A DNA stretch of 64,000 nucleotides from positions 4,774,001-4,838,000 of the forward strand of contig NZ_VFOZ01000001.1 of assembly GCF_006716425.1 (NCBI RefSeq), in the 5' to 3' direction. Position 1 is the first letter of the stretch, and the number at the start of each line of letters is the position of its first letter. A program made the translations under genes and the position numbers. The notes beneath the pieces are model-generated. The model was not told the DNA's origin, searched no databases, and saw only the letters and a program-made list of their open reading frames with translations. The DNA comes from Actinoallomurus bryophytorum (GTDB taxonomy: Bacteria > Actinomycetota > Actinomycetes > Streptosporangiales > Streptosporangiaceae). This document shows, in pieces, positions 1 through 8,520 of this stretch.

Positions 1-46
1 GTCTTTCCCCGGATCTGTCGGCCGTGCTGGTGTGTCTGCGGGGTGT

Positions 47-127
47 GCGCTGGGCCGGTGCCGTGACTTGATAAGAGCTCGGCCTAGGAGCCTCATCACT
101 GGTCTGTCCGATGCACCGGCCCAGCGC
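47..127 (+). ncRNA. candidate IS110 bridge RNA / structured left end
   Basis: Positions 47-61 (GCGCTGGGCCGGTGC) and 113-127 are perfect reverse complements, closing a 51-nt loop that can form smaller internal stems. It lies in the left non-coding end directly upstream of the transposase. In the IS110 group (for example IS621) that is where the bridge RNA guiding target and donor recognition is encoded. The loop shares ATAAGAGC with the element's right flank, as a donor-binding guide might. Position and folding are seen; the function is inferred. The full RNA would be longer than this core. Confidence 0.4.
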
Positions 128-169
128 GTGCCACGTCTCGTTTCCCTCACGAGGATTGGCAGGTTCAGG

Positions 170-1252
170 ATGGCACGCAGGAGCAGGCGACCGGACAAGC
201 GGCGGGTCGTGGGTGGGGTCGACACCCACCACGACACCCATCACGCCGCGGTGGAGTTGATGAACGGCGGCCGGATCGCGGACGCGCAGTTTCCCGCCAC
301 GGTTGAGGGCTATGCGCGGTTGCTGGCCTGGATGGAAGGCTTCGGCCGGATCCACGCGGTCGGGGTGGAGGGCACCGGCTCCTACGGAGCGGGCCTGACC
401 CGGTACCTGCGCGGTGAAGGTGTCACCGTGGTGGAGGTGAACCGGCCCGACCGCCGTCAGCGCCGCAGTGTCGGTAAGTCCGATCCGTTGGATGCTTATG
501 CCGCCGCTGATGCGGTGCTGGCCGGCCGCGCCCGCGCACTGCCCAAAGGCAACGACGGGATCGCCGAATCGATCCGGGTGCTGCACCTGACCCGGACCGG
601 AGCCATCAAGGCCCGCACCGCAGCCATCAACGAACTACGAGCCGTGCTGGTCACCGCACCGGCACAACTTCGCGAACACCTCACCGGCAAACCCACCCCG
701 GCACTGATCAGCGCATGCGCACGGCTGCGCCCAGGCACCGACCTGACCGACCCGCTCCACGCCACCAAACACGCCCTCCGCGCGCTGGCCCACCGCCACC
801 AGCACCTGACCACCGAAATCGATGGTCTCAACCTGCACCTGAAAGCCTTGATCACCCAGACCCGCCCCGACCTGCTCGCCATTTACGGCGTCGGGGTCGA
901 GACCGCCGCACAGCTGCTGATCACCTGCGGCGACAACCCCGACCGCCTCACCACCCCAGCCGCCTTCGCCGCTCTGTGCGGGGTGGCCCCGATCCCTGCT
1001 TCCAGTGGCAAGACCACCCGGCACCGGCTCTCACGCGGCGGAGACCGCCAAGCCAACCGCGCCCTCTACCTGATCACCATCACCCGCATGAGCCACTGCG
1101 CCCGAACCCGAACCTACGTCCAACGCCGCACCAGCCAAGGCAAACCCAAACCCGAGATCATCCGCTGCCTCAAACGCTACCTCGCACGCGAACTCTTCAA
1201 AGCCCTCACCAGCACAAACACCACCAACAAACAGCTACCAGCCGCCACTTGA
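170..1252 (+). CDS. IS110-family transposase (DEDD recombinase)
   Basis: Catalyses excision and insertion of the element through a RuvC-like DEDD domain plus a serine-containing C-terminal Transposase_20 domain. Expected acidic residues are visible: D18 in GVDTHHD, E67 in GVEGTGSYG, and D105/D108 in KSDPLDAY. The C-terminal half carries YGVGVETAAQLL, LCGVAPIPASSGKTTRHR (S278/S279 as candidate nucleophile) and GGDRQANRAL, all typical of the family. The ATG at 170 gives 360 residues, close to family length. An in-frame ATG at 32 would run the coding region through the left-end hairpin and was rejected. No frameshift or internal stop is seen, so it may be active. Confidence 0.9.
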   Translation: MARRSRRPDKRRVVGGVDTHHDTHHAAVELMNGGRIADAQFPATVEGYARLLAWMEGFGRIHAVGVEGTGSYGAGLTRYLRGEGVTVVEVNRPDRRQRRSVGKSDPLDAYAAADAVLAGRARALPKGNDGIAESIRVLHLTRTGAIKARTAAINELRAVLVTAPAQLREHLTGKPTPALISACARLRPGTDLTDPLHATKHALRALAHRHQHLTTEIDGLNLHLKALITQTRPDLLAIYGVGVETAAQLLITCGDNPDRLTTPAAFAALCGVAPIPASSGKTTRHRLSRGGDRQANRALYLITITRMSHCARTRTYVQRRTSQGKPKPEIIRCLKRYLARELFKALTSTNTTNKQLPAAT

Positions 1253-1473
1253 CACCACATAAGAGCATCCGGGGGTGCCATCCCACTCTCATTGTCCAGC
1301 GGGAACAGCGGCGGGCGGAAGTAGAGCGGGGTTCTGTGGATAACGTCGTGTGGTTCCAGGCGGCGCCGCACGGCAACAGCACGACTAATACACAGACCCT
1401 AGAGGGCCCCGGGCCCTGTCCGTTCTGCGGCTTCCCGTTCGTCGTACGGGTAGGACGGTACGAGGAGGACTCA

Positions 1474-2769
1474 GTGAGGGACACCGAGGCCACCCCCGGT
1501 CACGGCGGCGGCGACATGACCGACGCGGTCGCGCAGGCGTTTCGCGACGAGTGGGGGCAGGTCGTCGCGACTCTGATCCGGGTCACCGGCGACTGGGACC
1601 TGGCCGAGGAGTGCGCGCAGGACGCCTTCGCGCTGGCCCTGCGACGCTGGCCGCGCGACGGGATCCCGCGCCGGCCCGGCGCCTGGCTGACGACCACCGC
1701 GCGCAACCGCGCGGTCGACCGGCTGCGTCGTCAGGCGGTCGGCGCCGCCAAGCTACGGGAGGTCGCGATCTTGTCCCCCGAACCCGAACCCGAACCCGAA
1801 CCCGAACCCGAACCCGAACGCGAGCTCGACGACACCGGCGTCCCCGATGACCGCCTGCGCCTGATGTTCACCTGCTGCCATCCCGCGCTCGCGCCGGAGG
1901 CCCAGGTCGCGCTCACCCTGCGCACGCTGGCCGGGTTGACCACCGCCGAGATCGCGCGTGCCTTCCTGGTCGGCGAGCAGACGATGTCCAAGCGGCTGAC
2001 CCGGGCCAAGCAGAAGATCCGCCATGCCGGGATCCCGTACCGGGTGCCGCCGGCGCACCTGCTGCCCGAACGCACCCCCGCGCTGCTGGCCGTGCTGTAC
2101 CTGCTGTTCAACGAGGGCTACTCGGCGACGGCCGGAGCCGACCTGGTCCGGCAGAACCTCAGCGCCGAGGCCATCAGGCTCGCCCGCGTCCTCACCTCGC
2201 TCATGCCCGACGAACCCGAGGCCTTGGGCCTGCTCGCGCTCATGCTGCTGCAGGACGCCCGGCGCGCCGCCCGGCTCGACGCCGCCGGTGACCTGGTGAC
2301 CCTGGAGGACCAGGACCGTGGCCGGTGGGACACCGCCGAGATCGAGGAGGGCGTCGCCCTGCTCGAGGGCGCGCTGCGACGGGGCGCACCGGGCCGCTAC
2401 CAGGTGCAGGCGGCCATCGCCGCCTGCCACGCCACCGCCGCCGGCGCGGCCGGCACCGACTGGCCCCAGATCGCCGCGCTGTACGGGCGGCTCGTACGGC
2501 TCGTGCCCTCGCCGGTGGTGGAGCTGAACCGCGCGGTCGCGGTCGGCATGGCCGACGGCCCGGTGGCCGGCCTGGCGCTGGTGGACACGCTGGCCGCCTC
2601 GGGGGCGCTGGAGGGCTACCACCTGCTGCCCGCCACACGCGCCGATCTGCTCCGCCGCCTCGGCCGTACGGGCGAGGCCGCGGACGCGTACCGCGAGGCG
2701 CTCGGCCTGGTGACCACCGACGCCGAACGCCGCTACCTGCGCCGCAGGATCGCCGAGGTCACCGCGTGA
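1474..2769 (+). CDS. ECF42-type RNA polymerase sigma factor
   Basis: An extracytoplasmic-function sigma factor of the long SigJ/ECF42 type. It has an N-terminal sigma-2 region (FRDEWGQVVATLIRVTGDWD, then AQDAF and DRLRR), a sigma-4 helix-turn-helix (LTTAEIARAFLVGEQTMSKRL) and a long C-terminal extension (DUF6596, TPR-like) with the family signature LYLLFNEGY. The GTG at 1474 is chosen because a strong ribosome site (GGAGG) lies 5 bases upstream, whereas the ATG at 1516 has none; this gives 431 residues. An (EP)n tract lies between the two sigma domains. ECF42 genes usually sit beside a YCII/DGPF-domain gene; none is visible, and the IS110 copy lies immediately upstream, so the partner may have been displaced (inference). 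Confidence 0.9.
   Translation: MRDTEATPGHGGGDMTDAVAQAFRDEWGQVVATLIRVTGDWDLAEECAQDAFALALRRWPRDGIPRRPGAWLTTTARNRAVDRLRRQAVGAAKLREVAILSPEPEPEPEPEPEPERELDDTGVPDDRLRLMFTCCHPALAPEAQVALTLRTLAGLTTAEIARAFLVGEQTMSKRLTRAKQKIRHAGIPYRVPPAHLLPERTPALLAVLYLLFNEGYSATAGADLVRQNLSAEAIRLARVLTSLMPDEPEALGLLALMLLQDARRAARLDAAGDLVTLEDQDRGRWDTAEIEEGVALLEGALRRGAPGRYQVQAAIAACHATAAGAAGTDWPQIAALYGRLVRLVPSPVVELNRAVAVGMADGPVAGLALVDTLAASGALEGYHLLPATRADLLRRLGRTGEAADAYREALGLVTTDAERRYLRRRIAEVTA
1777..1818 (+). repeat. hexanucleotide CCCGAA x7 coding microsatellite
   Basis: Seven perfect tandem CCCGAA units encode a Pro-Glu run in the linker between sigma-2 and sigma-4 of the ECF42 factor. The unit is a multiple of three, so copy-number changes would alter linker length without breaking the frame. 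Confidence 0.9.
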
Positions 2770-2782
2770 GGCCGGCCCGGCT

Positions 2783-3355
2783 TCAGGCGCGGTAGCGGAG
2801 GCCGTCCATCAGGAGGTCGAGCAGGCGGCCGGCCTGGTCGCGCTGGGACGGCTCGCCGGCGGTGAGCGAGATCCCGCCCAGGCCCGCGAGCACGTCGGCC
2901 GGTTCGATGTCCGCGCGCAGGGTTCCGGTGGCGACACCGGCCTTCAGGAGGGTCGCGATCGCGTCGGTCAGGCGGTCCCGGCTTTCTGAGAACGGGTTTC
3001 CGCCGGAGGCGATGACCGCGCGCAGCGCGTCGGCCATGCCGCGTTTGGTGGTCATGTAGTCGACGAAATGGTCCATCCACGTACGCGCGGCCTGGTCCGG
3101 CGGCAGCTTCTCCAGGAGATCCGCCGCGGCCTCGCACAGCCGGGCGAGCTCGTTGCGGTACGCGGCCTCGACGAGCGCCTCGCGCGTCGGGAAGTGGCGG
3201 TACAGCGTGCCGATGCCCACGCCCGCGTCCTTCGCGATCGCGTCGAGGGTGACGTCGGGTCCCAGCTGGGAGAACGCGCGGACGGCGGCGTCGAGGAGGC
3301 GGTCACGGTTGCGCCGTGCGTCGGCACGCAGCGGGCGGGGGCCGGTGGCCGGCAT
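2783..3355 (-). CDS. TetR/AcrR-family repressor
   Basis: 190 residues. The N-terminal TetR DNA-binding domain is clear (RDRLLDAAVRAFSQLG, then LDAIAKDAGVGIGTLYRHF, with FPTREALVEA after it), followed by a helical ligand-binding domain of about 130 residues ending LLDLLMDGLRYRA. It is transcribed divergently from the SDR at 3492, with two matching inverted repeats between them, so it probably represses both the SDR and itself. The ligand is unknown. It is convergent with the sigma factor, 13 bases from its stop. Confidence 0.9.
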   Translation of the reverse strand: MPATGPRPLRADARRNRDRLLDAAVRAFSQLGPDVTLDAIAKDAGVGIGTLYRHFPTREALVEAAYRNELARLCEAAADLLEKLPPDQAARTWMDHFVDYMTTKRGMADALRAVIASGGNPFSESRDRLTDAIATLLKAGVATGTLRADIEPADVLAGLGGISLTAGEPSQRDQAGRLLDLLMDGLRYRA

Positions 3356-3386
3356 GGCTCCTCCTTCGAAGACGTCACTTGCTAAT

Positions 3387-3435
3387 CGGAGGAAGCTCCG
3401 CTTAGAGTGGAGGCCTTAACGGAGGTTCCTCCGTT
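3387..3435. promoter_or_regulatory. twin TetR operators, CGGAG-N4-CTCCG
   Basis: Two copies of CGGAG-N4-CTCCG lie at 3387-3400 and 3420-3433 in the divergent TetR/SDR intergenic region. The second extends to a perfect dyad with 8-bp arms, AACGGAGG-TT-CCTCCGTT (3418-3435). Their starts are 33 bp apart, about three helical turns, so bound dimers would face the same side of the DNA. That the TetR product binds here is inference from position. Confidence 0.75.
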
Positions 3436-3491
3436 TCACATACTAGCCGCTGGATCTGCCGTACGCACGACCTGGCGGGACGGGGAAGACC

Positions 3492-4436
3492 ATGACCGAC
3501 TCCAGACGCATCACCACGCCCTTCTCCTTCGCCTCGACCGCCGCCGAGGTCCTCGACGGCGTCGACCTCGCCGGCCGGCGCGCCATCGTGACCGGCGGGG
3601 CCTCCGGCATCGGCATCGAGACCGCGCGAGCGCTGGCGGGCGCCGGCGCCGAGGTGACCCTGGCGGTACGGAACCGCGAGGCCGGGGAGCGCACCGCCGA
3701 GGACGTCATCGCGACCACCGGCAACAAGCAGGTCCTCGTCGCCGATCTCGACCTCGCCGACCGGGCATCGGTGCAGGCCCTCACCGAAGCGTGGGACGGC
3801 CCGCTGCACATCCTGGTAGGCAACGCCGGCGTGATGGCCTCCCCCGAGGCTCACACGCCGGAGGGCTGGGAGCTCCAGTTCGCCACGAACCACCTCGGCC
3901 ACTTCGCCCTCGCCACGGGCCTGCACGGCGCGCTCGCGGCGGCCGGCGGCGCGCGTGTCGTGTCGGTCAGCTCCAGCGCCCACCTGCGTTCGCCGATCGT
4001 GTTCGAGGACATCCACTTCCGCGAGCGCCCGTACGAGGCGTGGTCGGCGTACGGGCAGTCCAAGACCGCGAACGTCCTGTTCGCCGTCGAGGCGACCCGG
4101 CGCTGGGCCGGCGACGGCATCACCGTCAACGCGCTGATGCCCGGCGCGATCCGTACCAACCTGCAGCGTTACGTCAGCGACGAGGAGATCGAGCGGGCGC
4201 GCGCACGCGCCGGCGGCGGTGGCGCGCGGTGGAAGACCCCCGAGCAAGGCGCGGCCACGTCCGTTCTGGTCGCGGCGTCGCCGCTGCTCGACGGTGTCGG
4301 CGGGCGCTACTTCGAGGACTGCGCCGAGGCCGAGCCCAACCGGCCGGGCACGCGCACCGGCGTCGCGCCGTACGCCCTCGACCCCGAGGCGGCGGAGCGC
4401 CTGTGGCAGGTGACCGCCGAGATGCTCGCCGCCTGA
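3492..4436 (+). CDS. short-chain dehydrogenase/reductase (retinol-dehydrogenase-like)
   Basis: NAD(P)-dependent oxidoreductase of 314 residues. The Rossmann dinucleotide motif TGGASGIG is near residue 36, followed by the NAGV motif, the SVSSSAH strand with the catalytic Ser, and YGQSK with catalytic Tyr and Lys. The C-terminal extension and ATNHLGHFAL resemble the RDH/WW-oxidoreductase branch rather than FabG. The substrate cannot be read from sequence. It is divergent from the TetR gene and probably under its control, suggesting induction by a small hydrophobic ligand or xenobiotic. Confidence 0.88.
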   Translation: MTDSRRITTPFSFASTAAEVLDGVDLAGRRAIVTGGASGIGIETARALAGAGAEVTLAVRNREAGERTAEDVIATTGNKQVLVADLDLADRASVQALTEAWDGPLHILVGNAGVMASPEAHTPEGWELQFATNHLGHFALATGLHGALAAAGGARVVSVSSSAHLRSPIVFEDIHFRERPYEAWSAYGQSKTANVLFAVEATRRWAGDGITVNALMPGAIRTNLQRYVSDEEIERARARAGGGGARWKTPEQGAATSVLVAASPLLDGVGGRYFEDCAEAEPNRPGTRTGVAPYALDPEAAERLWQVTAEMLAA

Positions 4437-4459
4437 CCAGTCGCGGGTGAAGATGGAGT

Positions 4460-5479
4460 GTGACCTCATGGGTGCTGCACGTCGACCTCGACCAGTTCCT
4501 GGCCGCGGTCGAGGTGCTGCGCGATCCCGAGCTGCGCGGCCGCCCGGTCGTCGTGGGCGGCGACGGTGACCCCGCCAAGCGCGGCGTGGTGAGCACGGCC
4601 TCCTACGAGGCCCGCGAGTACGGCGTGCACTCCGGCCTTCCCCTTCGTACGGCGGCGCGGCGGTGCCCCGAAGCCGTGTTCCTCCCGGTCGACCGGCCGG
4701 CCTACGAGGCGGCATCCGCCGAGGTGATGGCGACCCTGCGCGCCTCCACCGCGGTCGTGGAGGTGCTCGGCTGGGACGAGGCGTTCCTGGCCGTCGACAC
4801 CGACGACCCCGAGGCCGAGGCGGCGGAGATCCGGCGGCGGGTACGCGAGGCGACCGGCCTCGAGTGCAGCGTCGGCATCGGGCAGAACAAGCTGCAGGCG
4901 AAGCTGGCCACCGGCTTCGGCAAGCCGGGCGGCGTCTTCCGGCTGACCGGCGAGACGTGGTTCGCGGTACTCGGCGACCGGCCGACCGACGCGCTGCAGG
5001 GGATCGGGCGCAAGACCGCCGGGCGCCTCCGCGAGCTGGGCATCGACACCGTACGGCGGCTCGCCGAGACCGATCCGGGCGAGCTCGCCGGGCACCTCGG
5101 CCCCGCGACCGGGCCCTGGCTCGTCCGGATCGCCCGGGGCGAGGACTCCTCGCCGGTGACCGGCACGCCGTACGTCGCGCGCTCCCGCGGCCGGGAGGTC
5201 ACCTACCAGCGTGACCTCGAGGACTGGGATGAGGTGCGCGCGGAGGTCGAGCGCCTCGCGCGCCTGGTCGCGGACGAGTGCGCGGCCGAGGATCGCCCGG
5301 TCGCCCGTGTGGTGGTCAAGGTGCGTTTCGTGCCGTTCACGACCCGGACGCACGGCCAGGCCGTCGCCGCGGCGACCGGGAGCGCGGTGGAACAGGCCGC
5401 CCTCGCCGCTCTCGCCCGGTTCACCACACGCCGGCCGGTACGCCTCCTGGGAGTACGGGCCGAGTTCGACCGCCGGTGA
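4460..5479 (+). CDS. dinB2: Y-family DNA polymerase, DinB2-like (polymerase IV)
   Basis: Translesion DNA polymerase of 339 residues. The N-terminal metal site is D9-L10-D11 in VLHVDLDQFLAAVE, and the second acidic pair is in GWDEAFLAVD. The fingers and thumb follow (VVSTASYEAREYGV; GIGRKTAGRLRELGI helix-hairpin-helix), then the little-finger domain. The residue after Phe13, where most Y-family enzymes have a Phe/Tyr steric gate against ribonucleotides, is Leu14. This is the feature of mycobacterial DinB2, which also shares the surrounding sequence and takes up rNTPs readily. The protein lacks a C-terminal clamp-binding tail that I can recognise. GTG start; it lies 23 bases after the SDR stop and may be co-transcribed. 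Confidence 0.88.
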   Translation: MTSWVLHVDLDQFLAAVEVLRDPELRGRPVVVGGDGDPAKRGVVSTASYEAREYGVHSGLPLRTAARRCPEAVFLPVDRPAYEAASAEVMATLRASTAVVEVLGWDEAFLAVDTDDPEAEAAEIRRRVREATGLECSVGIGQNKLQAKLATGFGKPGGVFRLTGETWFAVLGDRPTDALQGIGRKTAGRLRELGIDTVRRLAETDPGELAGHLGPATGPWLVRIARGEDSSPVTGTPYVARSRGREVTYQRDLEDWDEVRAEVERLARLVADECAAEDRPVARVVVKVRFVPFTTRTHGQAVAAATGSAVEQAALAALARFTTRRPVRLLGVRAEFDRR

Positions 5480-5797
5480 TGAGCTCCGGCGTGCGGCACG
5501 CTCCGGAGACTCCCCGCCGAAGGATGCGAGGTGACGGCCGGACCCGGCAGCCCGGGCCCTGTTCCCGGCGATTCGGGCCGAACCTCAGGTCACCTGAACC
5601 ATGTTCCGTCACTTCGCGCACCATCCGCCGGGCGTCGCTCCCCGTACCCGGGACGGCCGTACCCCGACGCCGCGCGGGGTTGTGGTCGCGTCGAGCTCTA
5701 GAGTGAAATGATCGCTAGAAGAAGGGACACCCGCTTTCCTCCCTGATGTCTGAAATTCATAGGATTGGGTGCCTCGACCCGTGATCTCGGAGGGGTA
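5480..5797. other. intergenic region upstream of molybdenum hydroxylase operon
   Basis: 318 bases with no convincing gene. It holds a small perfect dyad TCAGGT-C-ACCTGA at 5585-5597 and an AT-richer stretch around 5697-5765 likely to contain the promoter of the operon. A good ribosome site (GGAGGGG) lies just before the ATG at 5798. No regulator is adjacent. Confidence 0.5.
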
Positions 5798-8059
5798 ATG
5801 AGCATTCTGGGCACCCGCGTCGTACGCACCGAGGACCCGCGCCTGCTGACCGCCGGTGCGATCTACCTCGAGGATCTGCGGCTGCCCGAGCTCCAGGGTG
5901 CGGCGTACGCGACCTTCGTGCGCAGCCCGATGGCCCACGCCCGGATCACCGAGATCGACGTCTCCGCGGCTCTGGCGGAGCCGGGTGTGGTGGCCGTGCT
6001 GACCGCGCGCGACCTCGACGACATCCCGGACCAGTCCGGTGCCGCGGGCGCGGAGCCGCTGCTCGCCGTGGACGTGGTGCGTTTCGCCGGAGAGCCGGTC
6101 GCGATCGTTTTGACCGAGGAGTCCTACCAGGGCGAGGACGCGGCCGAGCTGGTCAGCGTGGACTACGAGGAGCTGCCCGCCGTCATCGGCGTCCAGCAGG
6201 GGCTGAGCGACGAGACACTGCTCTTTCCCGGCTCGGACTCGAACGTGGTCGGCAAGGGGGGCGCGGAGTCGTTCGACGACGCGGCGTTCGCCGGCTGCGA
6301 GGTGGTCGTGGAACGCACCATCGTCAACCAGCGCGTGGCCGCCGCGCCTCTGGAGGTACGCGCCGCCGCCGCCAGGTGGGCCGAGGACCGGCTGACGCTC
6401 TGGGTGAGCACGCAGAACGTCCACGGGGTCCGCGACCAGACGGCCGGACGACTCGGGCTGGACCCCGGGGCGGTTCGCGTCGTCGCGCCGGACGTCGGCG
6501 GCGGGTTCGGTGCCAAGATCGGGGCCGACCGGGAGACGATCGTGGTCGGCTGGGCCGCACGCCGTCTCGGCCGCCCGGTCCGCTGGGTCGAGACGCGCAA
6601 CGAGAACCTCATGGGCATGTCCCACGGCCGGGCGCAGCGGCACACCGTCACCATCGGCGGCAGCCGGGACGGCCGGGTCGCCGCCTACCGGCTGGACATC
6701 GTCCAGGACTGCGGCGCCTACATCCGCCTGGGCACGATGCTCCCCAACCTGACGATGCTGATGGCCGGCGGTGTCTACGACCTGCCGCGGATCGAGACGG
6801 CCTACCGCGCCGTCCTCACCAACACGACGCCCATCGGGGCGTACCGCGGCGCGGGCCGCCCGGAGGCCACCGCCGCGATCGAGCGGGCGATGGACCTGTT
6901 CGCCGCCGAGATCGGCATGGACCCGACGGAGGTGCGCCGGGTCAACTTCGTCGCCCCCGACAAGTTCCCGTTCACCACCAAGACCGGCGCGACGTACGAC
7001 ACCGGCGAGTACGCCAAGGCGCTCGATACCGTGCTCGAGGCCGCCGGCTACGAGGAACTGCGGGCCGAACAGCGACGGCGCCGCGAACGCGGCGACCCGC
7101 TCCAGCTCGGGATCGGCGTCTCCACGTACGTGGAGATCACCGGAGGAGGCCCGGAGGCCGGCGAGACGGCACGGCTCTCGGTGCACGATGACGGCACCGT
7201 GACGGTGTGGACCGGGAGTTCCCCGCACGGGCAGGGCCACGCGACCGCATGGGCGATGCTCGTCCAGGACGAACTCGGCATCCCGATGGACCGCGTCACG
7301 GTGCGGCACGGCGACACCGACGTGCTGAAGGAAGGCGTCGGCACCTTCGGCTCCCGGTCCCTCCAGCTCGGCGGCACCGCGGTGCACAACGCCGCGGTGG
7401 AGGTCAAGGAGCGGGCCCGCGAGCTCGCGGCGGACGAGATGGAGGCCGACCCCGCCGACCTCGTCCTCGACGTCGAGAGCGGCACCTGGACCGTACGCGG
7501 CGTACCCGGCCAGGGCGTGAGCTGGGCGCGGCTCGCCGAGCGCGCCGGCCCGGACGGGCTGTCCGCGGACACGAAGTTCGCCACGAACCAGGCGACCTTC
7601 CCGTTCGGCGCGCACGTGGCGGTCGTCGAGGTGGACCTCGAGACCGGCAGACCGCGTCTCGTACGGCACGTGACCGTCGACGACGCCGGACCGGTGCTGA
7701 ACCCGATCCTCGCCGAGGGCCAGCGGCACGGAGGCATCGCCCAGGGAGCCGCGCAGGCGCTCTACGAGGAGGTGGCCTACGACGAGTACGGCAACCCGGT
7801 CACCGCCACGCTGATGGACTACACGTTCATCACCGCCGCCGAGCTGCCGAGCTTCGAGCTGGTGGCGATGGAGACGCCCACGTCGGCGAATCCTCTCGGC
7901 GTCAAGGGCATCGGCGAGGCCGGCACGATCGGCTCCACCCCGGCCGTACAGAGCGCGGTGGTGGACGCGCTCGCCCACCTCGGCATCCGCCACATCGACA
8001 TGCCCGCGACCCCCGAGCGCGTCTGGACCGCGATCAACGAAGCGAGGACCGCCCAGTGA
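5798..8059 (+). CDS. molybdenum hydroxylase large (Moco) subunit, xanthine dehydrogenase family
   Basis: 753 residues, catalytic molybdopterin-cytosine-dinucleotide subunit. The N-terminal a/b hammerhead domain (RVVRTEDPRLLTAGAIYLEDL) is followed by the Moco-binding domains with GGGFGAK, AYRGAGRPEA (residues 348-357) and GVKGIGEAG, whose Glu is the conserved base near residue 705. The AYRGAGR loop is that of form II or putative CoxL proteins. True CO dehydrogenase has the AYXCSFR active-site loop, so CO oxidation is unlikely. The substrate is probably an N-heterocycle or aldehyde, not determinable here. First gene of a large-small-medium operon; its stop overlaps the next start by GTGA. No Moco insertion or maturation genes are nearby. 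Confidence 0.9.
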   Translation: MSILGTRVVRTEDPRLLTAGAIYLEDLRLPELQGAAYATFVRSPMAHARITEIDVSAALAEPGVVAVLTARDLDDIPDQSGAAGAEPLLAVDVVRFAGEPVAIVLTEESYQGEDAAELVSVDYEELPAVIGVQQGLSDETLLFPGSDSNVVGKGGAESFDDAAFAGCEVVVERTIVNQRVAAAPLEVRAAAARWAEDRLTLWVSTQNVHGVRDQTAGRLGLDPGAVRVVAPDVGGGFGAKIGADRETIVVGWAARRLGRPVRWVETRNENLMGMSHGRAQRHTVTIGGSRDGRVAAYRLDIVQDCGAYIRLGTMLPNLTMLMAGGVYDLPRIETAYRAVLTNTTPIGAYRGAGRPEATAAIERAMDLFAAEIGMDPTEVRRVNFVAPDKFPFTTKTGATYDTGEYAKALDTVLEAAGYEELRAEQRRRRERGDPLQLGIGVSTYVEITGGGPEAGETARLSVHDDGTVTVWTGSSPHGQGHATAWAMLVQDELGIPMDRVTVRHGDTDVLKEGVGTFGSRSLQLGGTAVHNAAVEVKERARELAADEMEADPADLVLDVESGTWTVRGVPGQGVSWARLAERAGPDGLSADTKFATNQATFPFGAHVAVVEVDLETGRPRLVRHVTVDDAGPVLNPILAEGQRHGGIAQGAAQALYEEVAYDEYGNPVTATLMDYTFITAAELPSFELVAMETPTSANPLGVKGIGEAGTIGSTPAVQSAVVDALAHLGIRHIDMPATPERVWTAINEARTAQ

Positions 8060-8520
8060 ACGTGACGATCACTGTCAACGGCGAGAAGACGAGCCACGAG
8101 GTGGAGGACCGCACTCTCCTGGTCCACCACCTGAGGGACGTGGTCGGCCTCACCGCGACCAACATCGGCTGTGACACGAGCACCTGTGGCTCGTGCACCG
8201 TGCTCGTCAACGGCGAGTCGGTCAAGTCGTGCACCGTGCTCGCGGCGCAGGTCGACGGCGATGAGGTCGAGACCCTGGAGGGGCTGGCCGGCGACGGCGG
8301 TGAGATGGACGCGGTCCAGAACGCCTTCCAGCAGAAGCACGCGCTGCAGTGCGGGTTCTGCACCCCCGGCATGGTGATGGCGGCGACGTCACTGCTGCGC
8401 GAGAACCCCGATCCCACCGAGGAGCAGGTCCGCATGGCTCTGAAGGGCAACCTCTGCCGGTGCACCGGCTACCACAACATCGTCCAGGCGATCCTGTCCG
8501 CGGCGGAGGGCATCCGATGA
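8056..8520 (+). CDS. molybdenum hydroxylase small [2Fe-2S] subunit
   Basis: 154 residues, electron-transfer subunit. The N-terminal plant-ferredoxin-like cluster is C39-x4-C44-x2-C47 with C59. The C-terminal helical cluster is C99-G-F-C102 with C134-R-C136. All eight cysteines are present, so both clusters should assemble. The GTG start overlaps the stop of the large subunit (GTGA), and its own stop overlaps the next ATG, indicating translational coupling at fixed stoichiometry. Confidence 0.93.
   Translation: MNVTITVNGEKTSHEVEDRTLLVHHLRDVVGLTATNIGCDTSTCGSCTVLVNGESVKSCTVLAAQVDGDEVETLEGLAGDGGEMDAVQNAFQQKHALQCGFCTPGMVMAATSLLRENPDPTEEQVRMALKGNLCRCTGYHNIVQAILSAAEGIR

Larger units (their letters stand above)
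1..1270 (+). mobile_element. IS110-family insertion sequence (boundaries approximate)
   Basis: The span holds one IS110-type transposase with non-coding DNA on both sides and no terminal inverted repeats, as is normal for this family. The left non-coding end (1-169) contains a perfect 15-bp inverted repeat. The 8-mer ATAAGAGC occurs both in the loop of that repeat (71-78) and just past the transposase stop (1259-1266). True ends cannot be fixed from one copy, and the left end may start before the window. Confidence 0.6.

Noticed and set aside
1403-1417. GC palindrome AGGGCC-CCG-GGCCCT as an IS end or operator
   Set aside because: Short GC-only dyads are frequent at this base composition and no second copy was found nearby.
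715-1473. Upstream in-frame extension of the ECF42 gene through the transposase
   Set aside because: It reads Pro/Arg/His-rich nonsense across the IS110 coding region. The GTG at 1474 has a proper ribosome site.
5609-7993. Antisense frame of 794 codons opposite the molybdenum hydroxylase large subunit
   Set aside because: It mirrors a well-supported gene in high-GC DNA, has no recognisable domain and is composed of low-information R/G/V-rich sequence.
5798-8059. Aerobic carbon monoxide dehydrogenase (form I CoxL)
   Set aside because: The active-site loop is AYRGAGR rather than the AYXCSFR of true CO dehydrogenase.
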